Assembly (NCBI GenBank): GCA_003133425.1
Contig: PKXI01000463.1
Location: forward strand, 1 to 5,921
DNA length: 5,921 bases
From: Acidobacteriaceae bacterium
GTDB taxonomy: Bacteria > Acidobacteriota > Terriglobia > Terriglobales > Acidobacteriaceae
Direction of reading: 5' to 3'
Positions within the stretch are counted from its first letter, which is position 1, and each line of letters opens with the position of its first letter. A model generated the notes under the pieces. That model was not told where the DNA came from. It was given only the letters and a program-made list of their open reading frames with translations, and did not search any database. The position numbers and the translations under genes were made by a program. Below are positions 1 through 5,145 of this stretch, piece after piece.

Positions 1-424
1 TGAAGTGTTCGTCGCTCATAAAACGCCTGGCATGCTTGTTCACTTCGGCAAAGAACTGCTGCGCCACATCGGAAGTCAGCAACCGGTCGCGGTTCTTGGA
101 AAACACCGCATGGTTCCACACCGCGTCGTCCATGCCAAGGCCCACAAACCAGCGGAACAGCAGGTTGTAGTCGATCTGCTCGACCAGCAAACGCTCTGAG
201 CGCACTGAGTAGAATACCTGCAACAAAAGCGCCCGCAGAATGTACTCCGGTGCAATCGATGGACGGCCGGAGTCGGCATACAACGCATCGAACTCCGGGC
301 TCAACGTCCGCAACACCGCATCCGTCAACTTGCGAACTGCCCGCAATGGATGATCCTGAGGCACACGCTGCTCCAACGATATATAGCTGAACATCCCATC
401 CTGATCCCGCTCGTCTCCACGCAT
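1..424 (-). CDS. IS5-family transposase, N-terminal part (cut by window edge)
   Basis: The reverse strand is open from an ATG at 424-422 to the left edge, giving 141 codons without a stop. The product begins MRGDERDQDGMFSYISLEQR and continues with a DHPLRAVRKL segment, an APEYILRALLLQ helix (residues 58-69), RWFVGLGMDDAVW (91-103) and FSKNRDRLL (108-116). This is the InsH/DUF772-type N-terminal domain of IS5-group transposases. The visible part ends in MSDEHF; in relatives this is followed directly by VDGT, which carries the first catalytic Asp, so the DDE catalytic core lies outside the window. No clear ribosome binding site precedes the ATG; the nearest GGAGG is about 25 nt upstream. The start was chosen because relatives also begin MRG followed by MFSYIS. 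No frameshift is visible. Whether the element is intact cannot be judged here. Confidence 0.87.
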   Translation of the reverse strand, partial: MRGDERDQDGMFSYISLEQRVPQDHPLRAVRKLTDAVLRTLSPEFDALYADSGRPSIAPEYILRALLLQVFYSVRSERLLVEQIDYNLLFRWFVGLGMDDAVWNHAVFSKNRDRLLTSDVAQQFFAEVNKHARRFMSDEHF

Positions 425-489
425 GTCTGTTAGACGAATGGCAGCCAACCTCCGATGCAAAACGGGTACCTATTTCAACAAGTTCCTAG
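1..489 (-). mobile_element. Insertion sequence (IS5-type), one end inside the window
   Basis: The transposase gene implies an insertion sequence entering from the left. Its 5' end should lie in the 100 bp between the transposase start and the peroxiredoxin stop. A CTAG at 486-489, read on the transposase strand just before GGAACTTGTTGAAA, is a plausible junction because IS5-group elements often duplicate short YTAR-like targets. The other end and its inverted repeat are not in the window, so the boundary is inferred. The element appears to have inserted behind the peroxiredoxin gene without damaging it. Confidence 0.45.
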
Positions 490-492
490 AGC

Positions 493-516
493 ACCCGGCC
501 AAATGGTCTGGGTTTT
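493..516 (+). terminator. Possible hairpin with short T-tract between IS end and peroxiredoxin gene
   Basis: On the + strand, ACCCGGCC (493-500) can pair with GGTCTGGGT (505-513), allowing one G-T pair and one bulged T around an AAAT loop. TTTT (513-516) follows. It resembles a weak intrinsic terminator for + strand reads. On the other strand, downstream of the peroxiredoxin gene, the stem has a mismatch and no T-tract, so it would serve that gene less well. Confidence 0.25.
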
Positions 517-526
517 GCGTGGATGC

Positions 527-1078
527 TTACTTCTTTTCAGCTGCGAGTGCTGCGAGTACTTCGTCGCTGTGCGTTGACGGGTTCACACCCGTCCACACCT
601 TCACTACCTTACCGGCAGGCGAGATCAGGAATGTGTCACGGCTGGCGAACTTGGTAGGGCCGAAGCCGGAGATGTGAACTCCATAAGCGTCGATAACCTT
701 GTGATCGGGATCTGCGAGCAGCTTGAAAGTAAGCGAATCCTTCGAGCAAAAGGTTTTGTGGCTCTCCACCGTGTCCAGGCTCACCCCAAGTATTACCGCA
801 TTCAGAGCATCGTACTTCGGCAGGTCTCGCTGAAAGTTGTGCGCTTCAATAGTGCAGCCCGACGTCATGTCCTTCGGGTAGAAATAGAGCACCACCCACT
901 TCCCCTTGTAGTCGGACAATGCGACCGGCTTCTCTTCCTGCGATGGGAGGCTGAAGTTGGGTGCGCCGGCACCGACCTGCAGGTGAGAACTGCCGCCCGC
1001 TGCGTGGGCTCTGGAACCGACCCCGCAGAGAACAATGACACCGGCAATTAATGCTACCCATAACGCTTTGCTGCGCAT
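527..1078 (-). CDS. Exported PrxQ/Bcp-type thioredoxin-dependent peroxiredoxin
   Basis: A 183-aa AhpC/TSA-fold protein that should reduce H2O2 and organic or lipid hydroperoxides using thioredoxin-like donors. Residues 1-26 form a classical signal peptide (R2, K4, a hydrophobic run, then AHA|AGG), so it should act in the periplasm. No lipobox Cys is suitably placed. The active site is P68-xxx-T72-xx-C75 (YPKDMTSGC), with C75 the peroxidatic Cys. R147 in SRDTFLIS fits the conserved active-site Arg. The E. coli Bcp-type second Cys five residues later is absent. C111 lies 36 residues after C75, matching the spacing of the helix-3 resolving Cys of Xanthomonas PrxQ. The mature part is of normal family length. 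AGGAGA at 1089-1084, 5 nt before the ATG, supports the start. It is divergent from the desaturase. The family is certain; export and the resolving Cys are inferred. Confidence 0.92.
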   Translation of the reverse strand: MRSKALWVALIAGVIVLCGVGSRAHAAGGSSHLQVGAGAPNFSLPSQEEKPVALSDYKGKWVVLYFYPKDMTSGCTIEAHNFQRDLPKYDALNAVILGVSLDTVESHKTFCSKDSLTFKLLADPDHKVIDAYGVHISGFGPTKFASRDTFLISPAGKVVKVWTGVNPSTHSDEVLAALAAEKK

Positions 1079-1083
1079 AGTCT

Positions 1084-1089
1084 TCTCCT
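1084..1089 (-). promoter_or_regulatory. Ribosome binding site of the peroxiredoxin gene
   Basis: AGGAGA on the reverse strand lies 5 nt before the ATG at 1078. It fixes the start that includes the signal peptide. Confidence 0.75.
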
Positions 1090-1173
1090 GCCTCGGGGAA
1101 ATCGATGGAAGCCGTTCGACATAAACTTCGGATGCAGGAAAACCACCCGGCAGTTTTCATCGTACTCTCGTCA

Positions 1174-1207
1174 GTGACGGCTTAAGCTTCAACACCATGC
1201 CCGTCAC
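1174..1207. repeat. Inverted repeat GTGACGG / CCGTCAC
   Basis: GTGACGG at 1174-1180 and its exact complement CCGTCAC at 1201-1207 are separated by 20 bp. It could be a two-half-site operator or an mRNA hairpin in the peroxiredoxin leader, about 100-130 bp upstream of that gene's ATG. No function can be assigned. Confidence 0.4.
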
Positions 1208-1251
1208 ATCGACAGGCTACCCGGCAATTTAAGAACGATGGGAAACCGAAT

Positions 1252-1265
1252 TTGGATGGATCCAA
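1252..1265. repeat. 14-bp palindrome TTGGATGGATCCAA
   Basis: TTGGAT and ATCCAA are perfect inverted arms around a GG spacer. The half-site ATCCAA occurs again at 1295-1300. This is a possible regulator site in the divergent promoter region. Confidence 0.35.
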
Positions 1266-1306
1266 GCCTTAGGAGCCGCCAGAACTTTCATTGCATCCAA
1301 TCACCT

Positions 1307-1328
1307 AAGTGTGGCAAGCTTCGCACTT
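1307..1328. promoter_or_regulatory. Imperfect palindrome, candidate operator before the desaturase
   Basis: AAGTG at 1307-1311 and CACTT at 1324-1328 are perfect arms. One further matching pair (G1313/C1322) makes the half-site AAGTGnG over a 22-bp element. It ends one base before a TATATT box and would cover the -35 area, the usual place for a repressor. Confidence 0.35.
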
Positions 1329-1329
1329 G

Positions 1330-1335
1330 TATATT
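1330..1335 (+). promoter_or_regulatory. Candidate -10 box for the desaturase gene
   Basis: TATATT matches the sigma-70 -10 consensus at five of six positions. No good -35 box is found 16-18 bp upstream; the 22-bp palindrome sits there instead. The leader would be about 95 nt. The call is tentative. Confidence 0.35.
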
Positions 1336-1424
1336 TTCAGGAATCTCGGCGAACCATGCGCCCATGTTTGCGCATCAAATAGGAATCCGGGTGCATTCCA
1401 AAATCTGAGCGACTATCGAGAAAT

Positions 1425-1429
1425 GGAGG
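1425..1429 (+). promoter_or_regulatory. Ribosome binding site deciding a GTG start
   Basis: GGAGG lies 7 nt before the GTG at 1437, supporting that non-ATG start for the desaturase. Confidence 0.75.
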
Positions 1430-1436
1430 GTTCGCA

Positions 1437-2378
1437 GTGGCTACTTCCCGGTTGCAGCAGCCCGTAGCGGTCGCACCCCCACGAGGCGTTATTGCCGGTC
1501 GGTGCGCGCTGAAAAAGAAGATCGACAATAGCTTGCTGATCGGCGTCCCCCTCATCGGGTCCGTGGGCTGCCTCTTCTGGTTCCATTCCCATCGCATTCA
1601 CGCCGTCGAAGTCGTCACCTTCATCCTCGGCTATTTCATCATCGGCATGGGGACCGGTATCGGCTTCCACCGCTACTTTTCCCACAAAAGCTTCCAGACC
1701 TCTCCGTGGGTCGCCTATATCCTCGGTGCCGCCGGGTCCATGTCTTTCCAGAGCTCGCTCTTAACCTGGGTTGCCGACCACCGGCGCCACCACGCCCAAA
1801 CCGACCACTGCGGCGACGCTCACAGTCCCATCGTCGATGGCCATTGTCACGACACCAACTCGCTTCGAGGACTTTTCCACTCCCACATCGGGTGGATGTT
1901 CGACGACACAGTCACCGACCAGAACATCTACGGCCGTGACCTCGCACGCGACCCCATCATCCGGTTCTATGCGCGGACCCACTACATCTGGCCGGTGCTC
2001 TCGCTCGCCATTCCCTGGCTCATTGGCTACGCATTTGGCGGCCCCATCGACGCCTGGGGCTGCGTGTTCGCCGCCAGCCTCCGCACGATGCTATTCCAGC
2101 ACTCCGTGTGGGCGGTCAACTCCTTCGGCCACACCTTCGGCTACCAGAACTACAACCTGGGGAACAACAGCAAGAACAATGTCCTTCTTGCAGCGCTCAC
2201 CTTCGGTGACGGCTACCACAACAACCATCATCGCTATCCGCGCTCCGCCTTCCATGGCCTGCGCAAGCGCGAACTGGACTTCAACGGCATCCTCATCACC
2301 TGGCTCGGCAAGCTCGGCCTCGCCCGCAAGATCATTGTCGCCGACCGCTACCTGGGTGAAGAGCGCTCCATCGAATAG
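1437..2378 (+). CDS. Membrane fatty-acid (acyl-CoA Delta-9-type) desaturase
   Basis: A 313-aa integral membrane di-iron desaturase that should introduce a cis double bond into fatty acyl chains using O2 and an electron donor, so adjusting membrane fluidity. The histidine ligands are complete: HRYFSH (78-83), HRRHH (115-119) followed by the family-typical TD...AHSP, NSFGH (228-232) and HNNHH (261-265). FHSHIGWMF (148-155) is also typical of stearoyl-CoA/acyl-CoA desaturases. Hydrophobic segments lie near 33-48, 56-74, 91-110, 184-200 and 205-221. There is no fused cytochrome b5 or ferredoxin domain, so electrons come from elsewhere. GTG was chosen as the start because GGAGG lies 7 nt upstream; the first 25 residues are not recognisable as part of the domain. 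The gene is divergent from the peroxiredoxin and convergent with hemL. The family is clear; the exact position of desaturation and the substrate carrier are not. Confidence 0.92.
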   Translation: MATSRLQQPVAVAPPRGVIAGRCALKKKIDNSLLIGVPLIGSVGCLFWFHSHRIHAVEVVTFILGYFIIGMGTGIGFHRYFSHKSFQTSPWVAYILGAAGSMSFQSSLLTWVADHRRHHAQTDHCGDAHSPIVDGHCHDTNSLRGLFHSHIGWMFDDTVTDQNIYGRDLARDPIIRFYARTHYIWPVLSLAIPWLIGYAFGGPIDAWGCVFAASLRTMLFQHSVWAVNSFGHTFGYQNYNLGNNSKNNVLLAALTFGDGYHNNHHRYPRSAFHGLRKRELDFNGILITWLGKLGLARKIIVADRYLGEERSIE

Positions 2379-2460
2379 CCTTGGTGGCCGCATCCGGTTG
2401 AACAAAGCGCGATTGAGTCGCGGCGAAGTTGGGGCGCCCTTATCCGGTGGAGTTCATGCT

Positions 2461-2501
2461 GTCCCACCCTTTCGCCAGAAACAACGCGAAAGTATGGGCA
2501 C
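2461..2501. repeat. Long imperfect hairpin in the convergent gap (REP-like or terminator)
   Basis: CTTTCGC (2469-2475) pairs perfectly with GCGAAAG (2486-2492) around a 10-nt loop. Beyond a 2x2 internal loop (CC against TA), CCCA (2463-2466) pairs with TGGG (2495-2498). GT (2461-2462) can then pair with AC (2500-2501) across one bulged C. It stands between the stops of two convergent genes and has no T-run on either side. It may be a bidirectional terminator or one copy of a dispersed intergenic repeat family. Confidence 0.6.
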
Positions 2502-2510
2502 GGGAGGTTT

Positions 2511-3827
2511 CTACTCTTGAACGGATTTGAAGGCTTCGCGGGCGGCGGCGATGGTGGCGTTGACTTCTTCTTTTCCGTGGGCGGTGCTTAGAAAGGCGGC
2601 TTCGAATTGGCTTGGCGGGAGCCAAATGCCTTGATCGAGCATGGCGTTGTGGAAGCGGCCGAAGGCGGCCGTGTCTGACGTTGCGGCTTCCTCGTAGTTG
2701 GTGACTTCATCCGGCGTGAAGAACCAGGTCCACATCGCGCCTACACGATTCGTGGTGACGGGGCCGCCAGCGGCTTCGGCTTCGGCGGCTACTCCTTCGG
2801 CGACGGCCTTCGAAGTGGCCTCAAGGAGCGGGTAGACTTCTGCGGCGTGTTCCTGGAGATAGCTAACTGTCGCGATGCCGGCGGCCATGGCGAGTGGATT
2901 TCCGCTGAGCGTTCCGGCCTGATAGACGGGGCCAAGCGGGGCAAGCTGGTCCATGAATTTGCGCTTGCCGCCGAAGACGCCGACGGGGAGACCACCACCG
3001 ACGATTTTGCCGAGGGTGACGAGATCGGCGTCGAGTTCGTAAAGCTCGAGGGCGCCGCCAAGAGCGACACGGAAGCCGGTCATGACTTCATCGACGATGA
3101 GCAGAGCGCCTTCGCGGAGGGTGAGGGCGCGCAGAGCGGCGAGATAGCCGGGAGCGGGGGGAATGCATCCGGCGTTGCCGACGATGGGCTCGATGATGAT
3201 GGCGGCGATGACACCGGGATGGGCGTCGAAGGCGGCTTCGACTTCGGCAATGTCGTTGTAAGGCAGGGCCATGGTGAGGTGGGCGATCTGATCTGGCACT
3301 CCGGCTGATCCGGGAATGCCGAAGGTGGCGACGCCGGAACCGGCTTTGACCAACAGGCCGTCGGCATGGCCGTGATAACAGCCTTCAAACTTGATGATGA
3401 CGTTGCGGCCGGTGGCGGCGCGGGCAAGGCGAATGGCCGACATGGTGGCTTCAGTTCCGGAACTTACGAAGCGGAGTTTTTCAATCGCAGGATAACAAGC
3501 TACGATACGCTCGGCGAGGTCGGCTTCAGCGGCAGTGGAGGCGCCGAAGCTGGCGGAGTTTTTGGCTGCGCGCTGAATGGCTTCCACGACGGGCGGGAAA
3601 GCGTGGCCAAGGATCATGGGGCCCCAGGAGCCGAAGTAGTCAATGCAGCGGTTGCCGTCGGCGTCGGTGAGATATGCGCCCGCGGCGGACTCGACAAAGG
3701 GCGGTGCGCCACCCACGGCGCGAAAGGCCCGCACTGGGGAGTTGACGCCACCGGGGAAGAAGCGCTCGGCGCGCTGCTGAAGGGCCTTGGAACGAGTGTG
3801 GATGCGGGGTGAAGTCTGAAAGCTCAT
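2511..3827 (-). CDS. hemL: Glutamate-1-semialdehyde 2,1-aminomutase
   Basis: A 438-aa PLP-dependent class III aminotransferase-fold enzyme of the cytosol. It converts glutamate-1-semialdehyde to 5-aminolevulinate, the last step of the C5 (glutamyl-tRNA) route to heme and other tetrapyrroles. Family signatures run the full length: [12 protein letters not shown] (24-35), SWGPMILGH (67-75), SSGTEA for PLP phosphate (122-127), YHGHAD (151-156), DEVMTGFR (246-253), the PLP lysine K274 in [16 protein letters not shown], and AGTLSGNP (304-311). The length is normal (about 430 aa). The frame is open further upstream to an ATG at 4001, but that extension overlaps the toxin gene and lacks family sequence. 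The ATG at 3827 starts MSFQTS and fits. No Shine-Dalgarno sequence precedes it; TATACT ends 9 nt upstream, so the mRNA may be leaderless. It lies 44 bp behind the toxin gene on the same strand. Confidence 0.96.
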   Translation of the reverse strand: MSFQTSPRIHTRSKALQQRAERFFPGGVNSPVRAFRAVGGAPPFVESAAGAYLTDADGNRCIDYFGSWGPMILGHAFPPVVEAIQRAAKNSASFGASTAAEADLAERIVACYPAIEKLRFVSSGTEATMSAIRLARAATGRNVIIKFEGCYHGHADGLLVKAGSGVATFGIPGSAGVPDQIAHLTMALPYNDIAEVEAAFDAHPGVIAAIIIEPIVGNAGCIPPAPGYLAALRALTLREGALLIVDEVMTGFRVALGGALELYELDADLVTLGKIVGGGLPVGVFGGKRKFMDQLAPLGPVYQAGTLSGNPLAMAAGIATVSYLQEHAAEVYPLLEATSKAVAEGVAAEAEAAGGPVTTNRVGAMWTWFFTPDEVTNYEEAATSDTAAFGRFHNAMLDQGIWLPPSQFEAAFLSTAHGKEEVNATIAAAREAFKSVQE

Positions 3828-3836
3828 CGTGGGTTC

Positions 3837-3842
3837 AGTATA
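3837..3842 (-). promoter_or_regulatory. Candidate -10 box of hemL
   Basis: TATACT on the reverse strand matches TATAAT at five of six positions and ends 9 nt before the hemL ATG. Transcription would begin only 2-3 nt before the start codon. The -35 region is poor, so the call rests on the -10 box and the absence of a ribosome binding site. Confidence 0.35.
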
Positions 3843-3871
3843 GAAGGAGATGCGGAGAGGGGAATGAGCTT

Positions 3872-4294
3872 TCAGCCCTCGGATTCCATAACCTCGAGGA
3901 ATGCATCTACTTTGAGAATTGTGTATTGGGAGACACTGGGCAGATCGAGAAGATCGCGATCGCCGGTGACAATGTAACTCGCGTCGCCTGCTATTGCGCA
4001 CTCCAGAATCTTGTTATCGTCATCATCACGGCAAATGTCGACGTGAATGATTGGCTCAAGCCGCTCTGCAAATCTCCACACTCGATGGCACGACTTGTGA
4101 ATCATGGCACGAGAGTATCGGAACTTCGTGGCCAAAATGTTCTCAACCTCGGATTGAATTGGAGCCGAGGTGAGCAAAATGAATGCGCCCTGCTCGGCAA
4201 GCTGAACAGCCCGGAGAGGTTTCCCTCCAAAAAGAAGTGCCGAAATATAGATGTTCGAATCCAGCACGACCCTCGTTTTACCCAGAATCTCCAT
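3872..4294 (-). CDS. PIN-domain toxin (putative ribonuclease) of a type II toxin-antitoxin pair
   Basis: A 140-aa PIN-domain protein of the 'putative toxin component, PIN family' type (COG1569-like). PIN toxins are Mg2+-dependent RNases that block translation when not bound by their antitoxin. The acidic pocket is visible: D12 in [12 protein letters not shown]49/E51 in SEVENIL, D92/D93 in [11 protein letters not shown], and D112/D114 in [10 protein letters not shown]. The length is normal and there is no frameshift, so it looks active. The ATG at 4294 has only a weak AGG site 4 nt upstream. It starts 25 nt after the stop of the ribbon-helix-helix gene, so the two are surely co-transcribed. 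The RNA target cannot be predicted. hemL follows 44 bp downstream and could receive read-through. Confidence 0.9.
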   Translation of the reverse strand: MEILGKTRVVLDSNIYISALLFGGKPLRAVQLAEQGAFILLTSAPIQSEVENILATKFRYSRAMIHKSCHRVWRFAERLEPIIHVDICRDDDDNKILECAIAGDASYIVTGDRDLLDLPSVSQYTILKVDAFLEVMESEG

Positions 4295-4319
4295 CGCACC
4301 TACTTGCGGCTTTCACGAC

Positions 4320-4595
4320 TCAGCGGGTTCGTTGCACTCTCTTGGGGGCTCGTTTCTGTTCCCTCCGAAACTCGTGGATGAGATTGACCACGTCCTCTTC
4401 GGTTTTGACATCGGCCTTTGCAGCGGCCAGCATTCCGTAGGCGCGGATCTGCTGCCAGTCCTGCTCGCTCTGATAACGGCGGAGGGCTTCGCGCATGAGT
4501 TCACTCATGGTGCGGTTCTCCTTCTTAGCGAGGGCCTGGGCTTGTTTGAAGAGGGGCGGCGGCAGGGTGATGGAGACGACTCTGGTAGTACGCAT
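4320..4595 (-). CDS. Ribbon-helix-helix (CopG/Arc-type) antitoxin
   Basis: A 91-aa protein whose N-terminal half is a ribbon-helix-helix DNA-binding domain: beta strand TTRVVSITLPPPL (about 3-15), helix A FKQAQALAKKEN (16-27), and helix B TMSELMREALRRYQ (29-42). The charged C-terminal part (about 45-91) with NLIHEFRREQKR probably wraps the PIN toxin. Such proteins dimerise, neutralise the toxin and repress their own operon. It is the first gene of the pair, the usual order for autoregulated modules. The ATG at 4595 has no ribosome binding site. The three 10-bp repeats overlapping its promoter are the likely operator. The domain call is firm; the pairing with the toxin is inferred from adjacency and from the known architecture of such modules. 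Confidence 0.88.
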   Translation of the reverse strand: MRTTRVVSITLPPPLFKQAQALAKKENRTMSELMREALRRYQSEQDWQQIRAYGMLAAAKADVKTEEDVVNLIHEFRREQKRAPKRVQRTR

Positions 4596-4621
4596 ACGAC
4601 TTAGTATGACTTGGTATGACT
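4592..4621. repeat. Three direct 10-bp repeats, likely antitoxin operator
   Basis: The + strand reads gcatacgact, tagtatgact, tggtatgact back to back, with common core TATGACT (TACGACT in the first copy). A 10-bp period places each copy on the same face of the helix, as expected for side-by-side ribbon-helix-helix dimers. The block overlaps the antitoxin start codon and its presumed -10 box. Confidence 0.65.
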
Positions 4622-4632
4622 AGAATTTGCAA
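4603..4632 (-). promoter_or_regulatory. Candidate promoter of the toxin-antitoxin operon
   Basis: On the reverse strand, TTGCAA (4632-4627, four of six to consensus) and CATACT (4608-4603, four of six) are 18 bp apart. Only 7 nt separate the -10 box from the ATG, so transcription would begin at or next to the start codon. The -10 box lies inside the repeat block. Confidence 0.4.
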
Positions 4633-4645
4633 GGATGTGGCGGAT

Positions 4646-4675
4646 TGGACACATCGGAGAATGCGAATCTGTCAT
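4646..4675 (+). promoter_or_regulatory. Weak candidate promoter of the DCC gene
   Basis: TGGACA (4646-4651, five of six to the -35 consensus) and TGTCAT (4670-4675, four of six to the -10) are 18 bp apart, just upstream of the GTG start at 4696. Confidence 0.25.
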
Positions 4676-4695
4676 CCTAGGACGCAAGAGGACGA

Positions 4696-5145
4696 GTGGA
4701 AGAATCAATCGATATTGGCGGGCGGCTGCTGGTGATGTTTGACGGTCACTGCGGCTTTTGCAATGCGTCGGTGCGGTGGCTGCTGCGGCGCGACGTTCGG
4801 GATCGGCTGCGGTTTGTGCCGCTGGAGTCGGAGAGCGCAGCGCCGGTGCTGTCACGGCACGAGGTTGGCGGGTCGATGGCAGGAGGCGCGATTCCCGAGA
4901 CGATTCTTGTTGTGCGGGATGCGGGCGGGACGGCGGAGAGTGTGCTGGTGCGGTCGGATGCTGTGGTGGCGCTGTTGCTGGAGTTGCCGCGGCCGTGGCC
5001 CTGGATTGGCGTGGCGCTTCGCTTGATTCCGCGGGCGGTGCGCGATTTGGGATACCGGCTGGTTGCGCGCTGGCGCTACCGCGTCTGGGGGCGGCTGGAG
5101 AGTTGCCCGGTGCCGACCGCTGAAGAGCGGGAAAGGTTTCTATAG
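4696..5145 (+). CDS. DCC-family (DUF393) thiol-disulfide oxidoreductase-like protein
   Basis: A 149-aa protein of the DCC family, named for the conserved D-C-C motif seen here as FDGHCGFCN (D16, C19, C22), a thioredoxin-like CxxC directly after a beta strand (RLLVMF). A second family mark is the C-terminal YRVWGRLESCPVP with C137. The members' substrates are mostly unknown, so 'oxidoreductase' is a family-level prediction. No signal peptide is seen; the product is probably cytosolic or membrane-associated through the hydrophobic stretch 101-113. GTG at 4696 was chosen because AAGAGG lies 4 nt upstream and because the next start, an ATG at 4735, would leave almost nothing before the motif. The gene ends in CTA TAG, which overlaps the stop of the convergent membrane-protein gene. 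It is divergent from the toxin-antitoxin operon. Confidence 0.85.
   Translation: MEESIDIGGRLLVMFDGHCGFCNASVRWLLRRDVRDRLRFVPLESESAAPVLSRHEVGGSMAGGAIPETILVVRDAGGTAESVLVRSDAVVALLLELPRPWPWIGVALRLIPRAVRDLGYRLVARWRYRVWGRLESCPVPTAEERERFL

Larger units (their letters stand above)
1079..1436. other. Divergent intergenic region, peroxiredoxin / desaturase
   Basis: This 358-bp stretch has no credible gene; its short open frames have no family-like content. It holds the peroxiredoxin ribosome binding site, a 7-bp inverted repeat (1174-1207), a 14-bp palindrome (1252-1265), a 22-bp imperfect palindrome (1307-1328) next to a TATATT box, and the desaturase ribosome binding site. I found no convincing -10/-35 pair for the peroxiredoxin gene. 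Confidence 0.6.

Noticed and set aside
1771..2520. 249-codon + strand frame inside the desaturase
   Set aside because: It is a shifted frame of the desaturase with a Thr/Ser/Pro/Ala-rich composition and no motifs, typical of an out-of-frame read in GC-rich coding DNA.
2847..3812. Two + strand frames (153 and 148 codons) opposite hemL
   Set aside because: They are antisense to a full-length, highly conserved hemL and have Gly/Glu/Ala-rich low-complexity products with no ribosome binding site.
3828..4001. 58-residue N-terminal extension of hemL
   Set aside because: It overlaps the toxin gene, is Arg/Ser-rich and unlike any aminomutase N-terminus; MSFQTS at 3827 gives the normal family length.
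3809..4381. 190-codon + strand frame opposite the toxin gene
   Set aside because: It is antisense to a PIN-domain protein with all catalytic acids in place, and has no motif of its own.
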